DNA from: Rhizobiaceae bacterium
Lineage (GTDB): Bacteria > Pseudomonadota > Alphaproteobacteria > Rhizobiales > Rhizobiaceae
NCBI GenBank assembly: GCA_025698895.1
Contig: JAILWO010000005.1
Location: forward strand, 1 to 64,000
DNA: 64,000 bases
Direction: 5' to 3'
Notes under the pieces: model-generated
Database searches by the model: none
Told to the model about the DNA's origin: nothing
The model's input: only the letters and a program-made list of their open reading frames with translations
In this document: in pieces, positions 1 through 9,617 of the stretch
Layout of the letters: each line of letters begins with the position of its first letter
How positions within the stretch are numbered: position 1 is the stretch's first letter
Made by a program: the position numbers and the translations under genes

Positions 1-3
1 CAA

Positions 4-138
4 TTAACTGCCAAGCGACAGCTGGGCCTCGTAGTAGGCATCGACGACATCGAGATCAACAAGCGCACGCGCGTCCGCCTGCCAGCGGCGGCGGATCGCC
101 CGCCGGCGCTCGATCCATCTCCCCATCACAGCAAGCAT
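4..138 (-). CDS. small basic hypothetical protein (44 aa)
   Basis: This is a short Arg-rich reading frame: the N-terminal half is strongly basic (WIERRRAIRRRWQAD) and the C-terminal half acidic and aromatic (VDAYYEAQ). Start ATG at 138 has an AGGACGGGG ribosome-binding-like stretch just upstream; a second ATG at 126 would give 40 aa. The composition resembles small conserved alphaproteobacterial proteins of unknown function, but no family can be named. No function is inferred. Confidence 0.4.
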   Translation of the reverse strand: MLAVMGRWIERRRAIRRRWQADARALVDLDVVDAYYEAQLSLGS

Positions 139-294
139 GGCCCCGTCCTGTTTCACCGGACACCCCGCACGCGGCAGGGATGGATGCCCGTCAGGGCGAA
201 GACCCGGCCCCGCCGGGGCTTCGGCTCTGCCGACAGCCCGGCTCCGAGAGGAGGCCGCCCCAGATGCTCGCCAGCACGCCAGTTTGAGATTACC

Positions 295-468
295 ATGACC
301 CAAAGCGCAACACGTACGAACACGTTTGATCGATCGGCCACGCCGCTGTCGATGACGGATGGGGATTCGATGAGCTTTGACTGGGACGATATCGCCGCGG
401 CCTATGCAAGCCAGCCCTGGTGGGTCTGGCTGGCTGCGTGCGTCATTGCCTGGCTCGGAATCAGGTAG
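295..468 (+). CDS. small protein with one predicted membrane helix (57 aa)
   Basis: The frame starts at ATG 295 and ends at TAG 466-468. The last 20 residues (after AAYASQP) form a Trp-rich hydrophobic helix ending in WLGIR, consistent with a C-terminal membrane anchor. The downstream frame (508..900) is in the same phase and is open from directly after this TAG, so the two may be one gene split by a nonsense codon. An alternative start is ATG 370. Function unknown. Confidence 0.4.
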   Translation: MTQSATRTNTFDRSATPLSMTDGDSMSFDWDDIAAAYASQPWWVWLAACVIAWLGIR

Positions 469-507
469 GCCATTGGTGCGATCCGGGCCTATCGCGAACG
501 GCCGATC

Positions 508-900
508 ATGACCGACAGCACCTTCAGACAGTGTGGCGTGCGGGTCGACTATGACGCGGGGACCGTCACCTTGCCGCGTGGAGACAGATTTCCGGTAGAG
601 CGCGTACGGGGCCTGCGCTGGGAGGACTATCGACAGTCGGGGTCCTACCACGCCGTCATCGATGTCGACGATCTGAAGACGCCGGTTCATCCAGTGGCGT
701 TCTCGACTTCGGCCGGACCGGAAGCCTTCGTCTCCCGGCTGCGGACGGCGATAGAGAGGGCGGGCGGTCCGCGCTTTGCCGTGGCCGCAACCGACACGAT
801 GGAGGTCGTGGAAAAAGACCTCAGCGATCCGATCATGGCCGCGGTCGCCACAAGGGTGCGGCCGCTGGGCCGGCGTATGTCGTTCTCGCGGTCGGACTGA
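508..900 (+). CDS. hypothetical soluble protein (130 aa)
   Basis: The product has alternating hydrophobic and charged segments (RVDYDAGTVTLPRG, YHAVIDVDDL) suggesting a small beta-rich domain, followed by a helical region and a basic tail. I do not recognise a family. It is in phase with the membrane-helix ORF ending at 468; the codons between (AIGAIRAYRERPI) read naturally as a linker, so this may be the cytosolic part of a membrane-anchored protein broken by TAG at 466. It lies 79 nt upstream of the SRAP gene and could be co-transcribed with it. Confidence 0.55.
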   Translation: MTDSTFRQCGVRVDYDAGTVTLPRGDRFPVERVRGLRWEDYRQSGSYHAVIDVDDLKTPVHPVAFSTSAGPEAFVSRLRTAIERAGGPRFAVAATDTMEVVEKDLSDPIMAAVATRVRPLGRRMSFSRSD

Positions 901-979
901 TCGGACGGTCGGGTGAGCGTCCGATCCACCAGACCCGGCCAAGCTCGAAATCCGCCGCATATCGTGGCACAGTAACGAC

Positions 980-1573
980 ATGTGCAACGCCTATGAGCAA
1001 CATGTCCGCTGGGTTGAATACACCCGGATGATGCAGGATCTGGAACTCGGTATCCCGACCGAGCAGACCGAGCTCGACCTGCCACAATCGGACATGGTGC
1101 GGATCAACGACATGGCGCCGGTGATGCGCGCCGCCGGCAACGGCGTCGAGCTCGCGCAGATGAATTTCGGCTTTCCTCCCGGCCGGCCGAAGGGCGGGCC
1201 GGTGTTCAACTTCCGATCGGAAGGCCGGGATTTCTCAAAGAGCGGACGCTGTCTGATCCCGGCGTCGGGTTTCTTCGAATATGTCGGTACGAAATACCCA
1301 AAGACCCAGTATCGGTTCACGCTGACCGGCGCGCCGTTCCTCGCGATAGCGGGCCTTTGGCGCGAAGCCGAGGGCAATCAGCCGGTGAGCTTCACCATGC
1401 TGACGACGTCGCCGGGTCCTGACATCGCCCCCTACCACGACCGGCAGGTCGTCGTGCTGCGCCCGCAAGACTGGGCGGCCTGGCTCTACCTCACCAGGCC
1501 ACAGGCCGAGCTGCTGCGCCCGCTGCCAGAGGGATCGCTTGAGGTCGAGATGATCCGAGAGGGTGCGAAGTAG
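980..1573 (+). CDS. SOS response-associated peptidase (SRAP, YedK/HMCES family)
   Basis: The protein starts Met-Cys-Asn (MCNAYEQ), exposing the catalytic Cys2 after Met removal that defines SRAP proteins, which form a thiazolidine link to abasic sites in single-stranded DNA. Other family landmarks are visible: the N-F-R-S-E segment (FNFRSEGRDF), the R-C-L-I-P-A-S-G-F-F-E motif near residues 90-100, and the H of the PYHDRQVV region. At 197 aa it is near usual family length. Its place next to dnaE2-imuAB and dinB fits a DNA-damage role. The annotated start is dictated by Cys2. Confidence 0.93.
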   Translation: MCNAYEQHVRWVEYTRMMQDLELGIPTEQTELDLPQSDMVRINDMAPVMRAAGNGVELAQMNFGFPPGRPKGGPVFNFRSEGRDFSKSGRCLIPASGFFEYVGTKYPKTQYRFTLTGAPFLAIAGLWREAEGNQPVSFTMLTTSPGPDIAPYHDRQVVVLRPQDWAAWLYLTRPQAELLRPLPEGSLEVEMIREGAK

Positions 1574-1616
1574 ATTTGGTCTTGCGTGCAGCCCGGGCCT
1601 GAAGAAAGGAACAGTC

Positions 1617-1865
1617 GTGTCGAAACGGAAAGAGATCGAAGTGCGTCACAAGGCGGACAGCGTCGAAAGCATGTTGAAGGCCCGCGGCGTGTACCATGTC
1701 CCCAATGACGAACCAGGTTTCTGTTTTGCGGTTGGCGAGGAGTTGCGGCGTCGCTATCCGAATTCCGATCTCAAGGTCGAAGCGCCCCGGCTGAATTTCG
1801 GCGGCGAATACACGTTCAGTTCGGCAAGTCACCTCGGTGCCAAGCCCGTTTCCGGTTCAAAGTGA
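1617..1865 (+). CDS. hypothetical protein (82 aa) upstream of RES gene
   Basis: I chose GTG 1617 because AGAAAGGA lies 7 nt upstream, a good ribosome-binding site; the upstream ATG at 1563 lies inside the SRAP gene. The product is small and mixed-charge, with a central F-C-F-A-V-G-E-E-L segment. It is 24 nt upstream of the RES-domain gene and on the same strand, so they are probably co-transcribed. It has no recognisable Xre/ParS helix-turn-helix, so calling it an antitoxin would be speculation. Confidence 0.55.
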   Translation: MSKRKEIEVRHKADSVESMLKARGVYHVPNDEPGFCFAVGEELRRRYPNSDLKVEAPRLNFGGEYTFSSASHLGAKPVSGSK

Positions 1866-1889
1866 GCCGACGCTCTCGCGAGATCTCGT

Positions 1890-2780
1890 ATGCCGCGCAC
1901 GCTCACAGAGGCACATCCGCCTATTCCCCTGCGCGAACTCGTTCCGGCGCTCGCCGGTTTCGCGTCACTGCCGGAAGCGGAAAGACGAGCCCTGCTTGAC
2001 CGGCTCATTGCCGCCCACCCCGTCGTCTCCATGGATTGGGGCTCGGGCTGGCGTTTCCGCCGCGCTCGGCTGCTAGGCCCCGATGAGATCCCCGGATCGG
2101 TGGATGAGGTGATCTGGCGCAAGGGCGTGCCCGCCAGGATCGGCCGTGCCAACTCGGCGGGCTTCCAGGTGCTTTATTTGGCCGATCGGCCTGATACGGC
2201 GTTCCAGGAGGTGCTGCATCACGCGCCGGAGGGTGGCTCGAGCCATCCCATGATGCTCGCCGAATTCGTTATCCACGAAGGCCGTCGCGTCCGGATTGCA
2301 CCTCTGGGGGAGCTTTTGCAGGTTCAACGCACCGGCCGAGGTTTTCTCGCCGGCGATGCGTCACATCATCTGTCGAATCTTCTCAACGCATGCACGCCGG
2401 ACGAGGCCAAGGCGTTGCTGATCACCGATTCATTCCTGTTGCAGTGCCTGACGAACCGCGACGACGACTACGAATTATCATCCTATGTTGCGATGGGCAT
2501 TTTCGCCAAGTTGCCTGCCGTCTCGACAATCGCGTATCCGAGCGTCCGGCAATTGGGCGCCATCAATCTGGCAGTTCGAACCGAGACCTTCTGGGACGAC
2601 TGGGGCCTGAGCTCGGTACGGCGCGGCCAAGCGGAGCATCTCGCGCAGGGCTTTTATCGTTTCGGCGATGTGAGGCATGTTGATGGGATTACCGTCGGCG
2701 GGGCTTTGCGCTGGCGGGAGGAAGCGGATGTCGAGAATTCCGTGGTCGTGCTTGGGCCAGCCTGGACGCCATCGACCTAG
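1890..2780 (+). CDS. RES domain-containing protein
   Basis: The 296-aa product carries RES-family signatures: WRFRRAR near residue 53, GFQVLYLADRPDTAFQEV around residues 91-108, and a C-terminal YPSV...GAINLAVRTETF block. RES toxins bind NAD-type substrates and degrade NAD+; characterised ones pair with an Xre/ParS (DUF2384) antitoxin. No such antitoxin is adjacent here; only the 82-aa protein upstream is in the same unit. At ~300 aa it is longer than the compact RES toxin at 33131. It converges with dnaE2 (47-nt gap). Confidence 0.8.
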   Translation: MPRTLTEAHPPIPLRELVPALAGFASLPEAERRALLDRLIAAHPVVSMDWGSGWRFRRARLLGPDEIPGSVDEVIWRKGVPARIGRANSAGFQVLYLADRPDTAFQEVLHHAPEGGSSHPMMLAEFVIHEGRRVRIAPLGELLQVQRTGRGFLAGDASHHLSNLLNACTPDEAKALLITDSFLLQCLTNRDDDYELSSYVAMGIFAKLPAVSTIAYPSVRQLGAINLAVRTETFWDDWGLSSVRRGQAEHLAQGFYRFGDVRHVDGITVGGALRWREEADVENSVVVLGPAWTPST

Positions 2781-2827
2781 CGCGGCTGGGCATAACGAGA
2801 GCGGTTGGGTGTTGGCCGCGCCGTGCA

Positions 2828-5800
2828 TCACCGGAAGTCGCGTGTCTTGATCTGTATCGGTTCGACCTTGAGCGTGGGATCGATCATATCGCGCGGCCGG
2901 AATCCTTTCGGCAGGCTGCGCGGGTCGATCCCATGCCCACCGTGATGCGCTTCGTCTCCCCGTCCGTGCGGCAGCGGAAAGGCCGCATTGCGATTGCCGA
3001 CGCTGGCGAGCTCGGCCGAGAGATCGGTAACGGTATTGGCGACGAGGTGGACGACGTCGCCCTCCCGCTGGATGCGCCCCCGCACGGCCAGCATCGAAGC
3101 CGACAGCATCGTGCGCCGGAACTTCTCGAACACCTTCACCCACACGACGATGTTGGCGGCGCCGGTTTCGTCTTCCATGGTGACGAACATCACGCCCTTG
3201 GCCGAGCCCGGCCGCTGCCGGACGAGGACGAGGCCCGCAGCTTCGAGCCAGCGTCCGTCGCGTGCCGACATAGCTTCGGCGCAGGAGACGATACGGCGGC
3301 GAGCGAGACCGGCGCGCAGGAACGCCACCGGATGCTCGCGCAGGGTCAGGCCGACATGGCCATAGTCCTCGACGACCTCGCGGCCGGTCACCATGGGTCG
3401 CAACGCGACAGCCGGTTCGATGCGTTCGATGATGGTGCGCCGCTCGCGCTGCGACGCGGCGGCAAAGAGCGGCAGCGGATCGTCATGCAGGCCCTTGAGC
3501 GCCCACAGCGCTTCGCGCCGCGCCAAGCCGAGTGACGGGCGGAAAGCGTCGGCCTCGGCGAGCTGCACCAGCGATGCGGCCGGCACGCCGGCGCGATGCC
3601 AGAGATCGTCGGCCGACGTGAAAGGCTCGTCGCCGCGGGCCGCGACAATCGCTGCCGCGTCCTCATTGGCGAGACCCTTCACCAGGCGCATGCCAAGACG
3701 CACCGCGAAATGACCGTCTTCGCCGACGGGCTCGAGCGTACAGTCCCAGCGGCTCATGTGGATGCAGACCGGGCGGATTTCGACGCCGTGGGTGATCGCG
3801 TCGCGCACGATCTGTGCCGGCAGATAAAAGCCCATGGGCTGCGAGTTGAGCAGCGCCGCGCAGAACACATCGGGATGGTGGCATTTCATCCAGGATGAGG
3901 CGTAGGCGATCAGTGCAAAGCTGGCGGCGTGGCTTTCGGGAAAGCCGTAGCTGCCAAAACCCTCGAGTTGCTTGAAGGTGTTGGCCGCGAAATCCGCCGT
4001 GTAGCCGTTAGCGATCATGCCCCCGATCAGCTTGTCGCGGAATTTCGAGACGCCACCCGTATGTTTGAACGTAGCCGTGGCGCGGCGCAGCTGGTCGGCC
4101 TCGCCAGCGGAAAAGCCGGCGCAGACCATGGCGACCTGCATCGCCTGCTCCTGGAACAGCGGTACACCCAGCGTCTTGCCGAGCACGCGCTCAAGCTCGG
4201 GCGTCGGGAAGTCGACCGGCTCCCTGCCCTCCCGTCGGCGCAGATAGGGATGGACCATGTCGCCCTGGATCGGCCCGGGCCGGACGATCGCCACCTCGAC
4301 GACCAGATCGTAGAAGGTTCGCGGCTTGATGCGCGGCAGCATGGACATCTGCGCCCGACTTTCGATCTGGAAGACCCCGATCGTGTCCGCCTTGCGGATC
4401 ATCGCATAGGTCGCGGGATCCTCGGCCGGGATGGTGGCGAGGTCGAGGGTGACGCCCTTGTGCTCGGCGAGAAGATCGAAGCTGCGCTTCATGCAGGTGA
4501 GCATGCCGAGGGCGAGAACGTCGACCTTCATGAATTTGAGGATGTCGATATCGTCCTTGTCCCATTCGATGACCTGGCGGTCGACCATGCGGGCCGGCTC
4601 GATCGGCACCAGCTCGTCGAGACGATCATGCGTCAGCACGAATCCGCCCGGATGCTGCGACAGGTGCCGTGGCGTGCCTTCGAGCTGCCGCGCCAGTTCG
4701 AGGGTGAGTGTGAGCCGGCGGTCGGCGAGGTTGAGATTGAGCTCGCGGGCGCGGGTCTCGTCGATGCCCTCGCCGTGGCCCCAGACCTGCGAGGAGAGCA
4801 GCTTGGTGACGTCTTCCGACAAGCCAAGCGCCTTGCCGATGTCGCGCACGGCGCCTTTGGTGTGATAGCGCACCACTGTCGAGCAGAGCGCACTGTGGTC
4901 GCGGCCATAGGTCTCGTAGACCCACTGCATGACGATCTCGCGCCGCTCATGCTCGAAGTCGACATCGATGTCGGGCGGCTCCCTGCGCTCCTGGCTGACG
5001 AAGCGCTCGAACAGCAGATTGTTGCGGTCCGGATCGATGCTGGTGATGCCCAGCACATAGCAGACCGCCGAGTTGGCCGCGGACCCCCTACCCTGGCAGA
5101 GAATGTCCTTCGACCGCGCGAAGGCCACGATGGCGTTCACCGTGAGGAAATAGGGCGCGTAGCGCAGCGTCTCGATCAGGCCGAGCTCGTGCTTGAGGAG
5201 GCCCACCACCTTGTCCGGCACGCCTTCGGGATAGCGGCGCGCCGCCCCTTCCCAGGTGAGCTTTTCGAGCGCCTGCTGCGCGGTGAGCCCCGGCATGGTT
5301 TTTTCTTCGGGATATTGGTAGGCGAGCTCTTCAAGCGAGAAGCGGCATTGCTCGGCGATCGCCACCGTCCGCGCCAGCGCATCGGGATAGCGGCTGAACA
5401 GCCGATGCATTTCCTCGGGCGGCTTCAGGTGCCGATCGGCGTGGCGCTCGCGCCGGAAGCCGGCATCGTCGATGGTGATGTTGTGCCGGATGCAGGTGAC
5501 GACGTCCTGCAGCACCCGACGCTCGGGATGATGAAATAGAACATCGTTCGTCACCACGCTCGGCACCCGCATCTGCGTCGCCAGATTGGCGAGTTCGTGA
5601 ATGCGCAGCTGGTCGTTGGGGCGCCGGCGCAAGGTGAGGGCGACGTAGGCGTTCGTCCCGAACACCTCGCGCAAGCGGCGCAACTGCATGGCGCAGAGAT
5701 CGTCGGCGACGTCGGGCAGGAGGACCGCGATCAGACCCTCACCATAGGCGACGACATCGGCCCATTCGAGATGGCAGAGACCCTTGCCGCCGCGCGATTT

Positions 5801-6094
5801 GCCCAATGACAAAAGGCGACACAGGCGGCCATAGGCCGCCCGGTTCTTGGGATAGACGAGCAGCGACGTGCCATCGGCGAGATCGAGGCGGCAGCCGACG
5901 ACAAGGCGCACGCCGGTCGTCTTCGCCGCCTCGTGCGCGCGCACCACGCCGGCGAGACTGTTGCGGTCGACCACGGCGAGCGCCTCGATACCGAGTAGCG
6001 CCGCCTGTGCGAACAACTCGTCGCAGGAGCTTGCGCCGCGCAAGAAGGAAAAGTGCGAGGTGACCTGCAGTTCGGCGTAGCGCGGGGAGCTCAT
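2828..6094 (-). CDS. dnaE2: error-prone DNA polymerase DnaE2
   Basis: This is a 1088-aa C-family polymerase subunit of the mutagenic DnaE2 type. The N-terminus is a PHP domain ([16 protein letters not shown]) and the active-site aspartates are in [12 protein letters not shown]-terminal OB-fold segment ([19 protein letters not shown]) is present. Start ATG 6094 overlaps the imuB stop as ATGA, so translation is probably coupled; an in-frame ATG at 6118 is less likely. DnaE2 works with ImuA and ImuB in SOS-induced translesion synthesis. Length and motifs look intact. Confidence 0.96.
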   Translation of the reverse strand: MSSPRYAELQVTSHFSFLRGASSCDELFAQAALLGIEALAVVDRNSLAGVVRAHEAAKTTGVRLVVGCRLDLADGTSLLVYPKNRAAYGRLCRLLSLGKSRGGKGLCHLEWADVVAYGEGLIAVLLPDVADDLCAMQLRRLREVFGTNAYVALTLRRRPNDQLRIHELANLATQMRVPSVVTNDVLFHHPERRVLQDVVTCIRHNITIDDAGFRRERHADRHLKPPEEMHRLFSRYPDALARTVAIAEQCRFSLEELAYQYPEEKTMPGLTAQQALEKLTWEGAARRYPEGVPDKVVGLLKHELGLIETLRYAPYFLTVNAIVAFARSKDILCQGRGSAANSAVCYVLGITSIDPDRNNLLFERFVSQERREPPDIDVDFEHERREIVMQWVYETYGRDHSALCSTVVRYHTKGAVRDIGKALGLSEDVTKLLSSQVWGHGEGIDETRARELNLNLADRRLTLTLELARQLEGTPRHLSQHPGGFVLTHDRLDELVPIEPARMVDRQVIEWDKDDIDILKFMKVDVLALGMLTCMKRSFDLLAEHKGVTLDLATIPAEDPATYAMIRKADTIGVFQIESRAQMSMLPRIKPRTFYDLVVEVAIVRPGPIQGDMVHPYLRRREGREPVDFPTPELERVLGKTLGVPLFQEQAMQVAMVCAGFSAGEADQLRRATATFKHTGGVSKFRDKLIGGMIANGYTADFAANTFKQLEGFGSYGFPESHAASFALIAYASSWMKCHHPDVFCAALLNSQPMGFYLPAQIVRDAITHGVEIRPVCIHMSRWDCTLEPVGEDGHFAVRLGMRLVKGLANEDAAAIVAARGDEPFTSADDLWHRAGVPAASLVQLAEADAFRPSLGLARREALWALKGLHDDPLPLFAAASQRERRTIIERIEPAVALRPMVTGREVVEDYGHVGLTLREHPVAFLRAGLARRRIVSCAEAMSARDGRWLEAAGLVLVRQRPGSAKGVMFVTMEDETGAANIVVWVKVFEKFRRTMLSASMLAVRGRIQREGDVVHLVANTVTDLSAELASVGNRNAAFPLPHGRGDEAHHGGHGIDPRSLPKGFRPRDMIDPTLKVEPIQIKTRDFR

Positions 6095-7611
6095 GCGAAG
6101 ATCCCGTGCAGGAACCACTTGTGCGAGCCGGTCGCCGGATCCTCGCCGTCGCCGGCGCGATAGATCCAGAACCGCTCACCGCCCTCGTCCTCGACGCGAA
6201 AATAGTCCCGCACCGATTGCGTCTCCGCCTCGCGCAGCCACCATTCGCCAAAAATCCGTTCGGGGCCGTCGGCGCGGGCGACGCGGCGCCGGATGCCGCG
6301 CCAGGTGAACCAGACGGGCGGGTTGTCCGGCAGCAGTGCCATGGTGTCGATCGGCTCAGGCGGCGAGAGCAGGCGAGACGGACGCGGCCACTCGCCAGGC
6401 CAGCTTGCCCCATCATCTGGCGCGGTCGGCGCCACGCGCTTGACGGAACGCTCTGGAACGTCGCTCTCCACCGGAGCGAAGCGATAAAGACGGCTCGATC
6501 CCAGGCGGTTGGCGATGACGTCGATGAGGTCAGAAATGTCCGGCTCTTCCGGCTCGACCAGCGAGGAAATAGTCTGGCGAGCACGGAGCGGATCGGCCAG
6601 TGTTGCGGTCAGCGTCATGAGCTCGATGCCGAAACCGGGATCGACGGTCTCGATGCGGTCGGTCAGGAGCCGGGTCAGGCGGCGCGTCTCGCGCACCGGC
6701 GCGGCCGTGCCGACGCGGATCGCCTCGATGCGGTTGTCGACGCGATAAAAGACAAGATCGAGCCGCCGCGCGCCGAGCCCCTGCTGGTCGAGGGCCGCGC
6801 AGAGTTGGTCGACGAGCCTGGCGGTGTAGCGCGCGATCGTTTCGGCGGCGCCGATCGGCTCGCCGAAGGCGCGCCGGACCTCGATCAGTTCCGGCGAGCG
6901 CACCGGCTCGAAGGGCTCGGCGGCGCGACCCATGGCGTGGTCGAGGCGGCGCAAGAGCACGGAGCCGAAGCGATGCGTCAGCGGCGCCTTCGGCGTGTCC
7001 TCGATATCGCCGATGCGCTCGAAGCCGAGCACATGCAGCCCGTCGACGGTTGAGTTCGGCAAGCGCAGCGCGCGGATCGGCAAGTCCCGCATGACGTCTG
7101 CGGCCTGCCCGCGCGGAATCACCGCGATCGGCCGCGCCAGAAACCGGGCGGCGGCATGGGCGGCGCCCCAGCTGTCGGCAACGGCGGCGCGAGCGGCAAT
7201 GCCGGACGCCTCCATCCGGGCAACGAGGCTGGTAAGCATCGCCGCCTCACCACCATGCAGGTGGTCAGCGCCGCTGGTGTCGATGATGAGCCCGTCCGGC
7301 GGATCGGCGGCAACGATCGGCGCGCAGCGCAGTGCCCAAAGCGCGAGGCGGTCGAGCGCGGCCGCGTCTTCGGCCGGCTCGAGCTCGAGATTGACGAGGC
7401 CGGGAACGAGAACCTGTGCCTTGCTCGCCGGCATGCCGATCCTGAGACCCGCATTGCGCGCGGCGGCGTCGAGCGCCAGCACCTCGCGGCGACGCCCCTG
7501 CCGGCCGAACAGGACGACCGGCGTGTCAGCCGACGGCGCCGAGGCGCCGAGCTTGCGCCGCAGCCGATCGGTCGGCCAGGTCGGCAGATAGAGCGAGACG
7601 ACCCTTGGCAT
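6091..7611 (-). CDS. imuB: ImuB, Y-family polymerase-like SOS mutagenesis protein
   Basis: The 506-aa product begins [15 protein letters not shown], the normal ImuB start. It has Y-family architecture but lacks the catalytic acidic pair at the usual positions (Y-L-P-T-W instead of D-M-D), which is typical of ImuB: it is a hub linking DnaE2 and the beta clamp rather than an active polymerase. The start at 7611 lies 86 nt inside the imuA 3' end. Frame extension to 7836 is rejected because it would overlap imuA extensively. It is followed by dnaE2 with an ATGA overlap. Confidence 0.94.
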   Translation of the reverse strand: MPRVVSLYLPTWPTDRLRRKLGASAPSADTPVVLFGRQGRRREVLALDAAARNAGLRIGMPASKAQVLVPGLVNLELEPAEDAAALDRLALWALRCAPIVAADPPDGLIIDTSGADHLHGGEAAMLTSLVARMEASGIAARAAVADSWGAAHAAARFLARPIAVIPRGQAADVMRDLPIRALRLPNSTVDGLHVLGFERIGDIEDTPKAPLTHRFGSVLLRRLDHAMGRAAEPFEPVRSPELIEVRRAFGEPIGAAETIARYTARLVDQLCAALDQQGLGARRLDLVFYRVDNRIEAIRVGTAAPVRETRRLTRLLTDRIETVDPGFGIELMTLTATLADPLRARQTISSLVEPEEPDISDLIDVIANRLGSSRLYRFAPVESDVPERSVKRVAPTAPDDGASWPGEWPRPSRLLSPPEPIDTMALLPDNPPVWFTWRGIRRRVARADGPERIFGEWWLREAETQSVRDYFRVEDEGGERFWIYRAGDGEDPATGSHKWFLHGIFA

Positions 7612-8287
7612 CTGGGGCTTCCACTTCAAAGTCGGCGCTCTCCCCTGCCCTGACGCGCAGCAATTCGAGCCGCCAGCGGGGGCGGCCGACGCCGGGAACC
7701 GGCAAAGGTCGGGAGGAGAGAGCTGAAACCCGCCAGCGGCTGACCGCGGCGGTCGGTTGTCCAAAATCGGTCGCTTCGGTCTGGCGCCGCCACCGACGAA
7801 TAGCGATGCCGAGCGTGCCGGAGACCTCGGCGGCAAGCTGCAGGCGGCGCGAGCTCGTCATCGGCAGGCGCGCGACCTCCGCCACCACGGCGCCGAGGCC
7901 GCCATGGCGAAGACCTTCCTCGAAACAGGCGAGGACCGCAGCCTCGTCGCCGGCCTCAACAAAGATCACCCGGCCGGGCGGCAGACCGGCCTGCGCGAGC
8001 GAGGGCGCGAACAGGTCCTGCCGCGTGACGCACCACAGGACGCGCCCCCGCATCCGGGCGACGATGCCGGCGGCCCATAGGGCGGCCGCGGCGGCGTCGA
8101 CGGCGCCATTGGCGCCGCCGGCGACTTCATGCAGCGCCCCGAGCGCCAACCCGCCTCCCGGCAGCACCCTGTCGATCTCGGGGACGCCGAAGGGCAGGAC
8201 CTCGCGCCGGCGTGCAGAACCGCCCTCGAGCCGCGCGATACGGTCCCGAAGTTCGGACAATGCAAGGCTGCTCGAGGACATGGCCAT
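7526..8287 (-). CDS. imuA: ImuA, RecA/SulA-like SOS protein
   Basis: The 253-aa protein shows the ImuA pattern: LPFGVPEIDRVLPGGGL near residue 31, a RecA-like core without a full Walker A lysine motif, and the conserved C-terminal [15 protein letters not shown]. It is the first gene of imuA-imuB-dnaE2. A LexA box lies 31 nt upstream of the ATG. A second in-frame ATG at 8281 is also possible. ImuA is required with ImuB and DnaE2 for damage-induced mutagenesis. Confidence 0.93.
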   Translation of the reverse strand: MAMSSSSLALSELRDRIARLEGGSARRREVLPFGVPEIDRVLPGGGLALGALHEVAGGANGAVDAAAAALWAAGIVARMRGRVLWCVTRQDLFAPSLAQAGLPPGRVIFVEAGDEAAVLACFEEGLRHGGLGAVVAEVARLPMTSSRRLQLAAEVSGTLGIAIRRWRRQTEATDFGQPTAAVSRWRVSALSSRPLPVPGVGRPRWRLELLRVRAGESADFEVEAPDAKGRLALSADLADRSAAAQARRLGAVG

Positions 8288-8317
8288 GCCCGCGCACTCG
8301 TCTCCCAGTTTTGATAT

Positions 8318-8332
8318 GTTCTATTTTTGTTC
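8318..8332 (-). promoter_or_regulatory. LexA SOS box (GTTC-N7-GTTC)
   Basis: The plus strand reads GTTCTATTTTTGTTC, an exact match to the alphaproteobacterial LexA operator GTTC-N7-GTTC. It sits between divergent imuA (31 nt upstream of its ATG) and dinB (119 nt upstream of its ATG). It most probably represses the imuA-imuB-dnaE2 operon; whether dinB shares it is open. I saw no second exact box in this intergenic region. Confidence 0.88.
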
Positions 8333-8450
8333 TCTATCGGGTAAGAGTCAATCCGGGTGAATCGTTCCCCGACCGGGGTGCCGTCCAACCCTGTCGGCAC
8401 AAGGCAAAATCTGGGATGCTGCGTGCGGATATCTGCGAGCAAATGGGGCC

Positions 8451-9572
8451 ATGGAAGGCAGCGCGACACGTCCGGCAGATCATGGCGCGGACCCGGCGCA
8501 AGCCCGGGTGCGCAAGATTATTCACGTCGACATGGACGCCTTCTATGCCTCGGTGGAACAGCGCGATAATCCCGAGCTGCGCGGCAAGCCTGTCGCGGTC
8601 GGCGGCTCGGCGGCCCGCGGCGTCGTCGCGGCGGCAAGCTACGAGGCCCGCGCCTTCGGCGTGCGCTCGGCGCTTCCCTCAGTGACCGCCAAGCGCCGCT
8701 GCCCCGACCTCATCTTCGTCAAGCCCCGGTTCGAGGTCTATCGGGCAGTGTCGGCGCAGATCCGCGAGATTTTCGCCGAGCACACCGATCTCATCGAACC
8801 GCTGTCGCTCGACGAGGCCTATCTCGACGTCACCGAGAACAAGCAGCACATCGGTGTCGCCACCGAGATTGCAACCGCGATCCGAGCCCGGATCAGAGAG
8901 GTGACCGGGCTCAACGCCTCGGCGGGCATCTCCTACTGCAAGTTCCTCGCCAAGATTGCGAGCGACTTGAACAAGCCCAATGGCCAGGCGGTCATCACGC
9001 CGGCCATGGGAGCAGATTTTGTGGCGCGACTGCCGGTCAAGAAGTTTCACGGCATCGGTCCAGCGACCGCAGCCAAGATGCAGGGCCTCGGGATCGAGAC
9101 CGGCGCCGACCTACGTGGCCAGACGCTGCCCTTCCTGCAGGAGCATTTCGGCAAGGCGGGGGCCTGGTATTACGCCATCTCGCGCGGCATTGATGATCGC
9201 CCGGTTCAGCCGGACCGGCCGCGTAAGTCGGTCGGCGCCGAGGACACGTTCGCCGCGGACCTGTTCGAGTTCGACCTGGCAAAAGCGGAGTTGGTGACAC
9301 TGGCCGCCAAGGTGTGGCGCTATTGCGAGGAGCGCGGCTTCTCAGGTCGGACTGTGACCTTGAAGGTGAAATATACGGACTTCCAGATCATCACCCGCAG
9401 CAGAACCGTGCATGCTCCGATCCGCAGCGAGGACGAGCTTCGCGAGCTCGCGGACGGATTGCTCGAAGCAACCTTCCCCGCGCCGAAAGGCATCCGGCTG
9501 CTGGGTGTGACGCTGTCGTCGCTGCTCAGTGGATCGAACGAAGAAAAACCGCAGCTTTCGCTGTCGCTGTAG
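8451..9572 (+). CDS. dinB: DNA polymerase IV (Y-family)
   Basis: The 373-aa protein has both Y-family catalytic motifs: IIHVDMDAFYASVE near residues 24-37 and PLSLDEAYLD near residue 120. The helix-hairpin-helix region (FHGIGPATAAKMQGLGI) and little-finger segment follow. The N-terminus carries about 20 extra residues (MEGSATRPADHG...), common in this clade. A C-terminal short motif (QLSLSL) fits a beta-clamp binding peptide. It is divergent from imuA. Confidence 0.95.
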   Translation: MEGSATRPADHGADPAQARVRKIIHVDMDAFYASVEQRDNPELRGKPVAVGGSAARGVVAAASYEARAFGVRSALPSVTAKRRCPDLIFVKPRFEVYRAVSAQIREIFAEHTDLIEPLSLDEAYLDVTENKQHIGVATEIATAIRARIREVTGLNASAGISYCKFLAKIASDLNKPNGQAVITPAMGADFVARLPVKKFHGIGPATAAKMQGLGIETGADLRGQTLPFLQEHFGKAGAWYYAISRGIDDRPVQPDRPRKSVGAEDTFAADLFEFDLAKAELVTLAAKVWRYCEERGFSGRTVTLKVKYTDFQIITRSRTVHAPIRSEDELRELADGLLEATFPAPKGIRLLGVTLSSLLSGSNEEKPQLSLSL

Positions 9573-9617
9573 CTATCCGTCTGAGAGTGACCCCTACTCT
9601 TGAGGGGACCGACGATC

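Noticed and set aside
4-987. Full 327-aa minus-strand frame at the left edge
   Set aside because: Most of it is antisense to plausible plus-strand genes; only the last 44 codons look like a real gene and are listed separately.
2782-2822. GCGCGGC/GCCGCGC complement between RES and dnaE2 stops as a terminator
   Set aside because: The loop is about 27 nt and no T-run follows, so a terminator cannot be claimed.
3929-5539. Long plus-strand frame (536 aa) opposite dnaE2
   Set aside because: It is an antisense shadow of a clear dnaE2 gene in GC-rich DNA; composition is His/Asp/Arg-rich with no domain.
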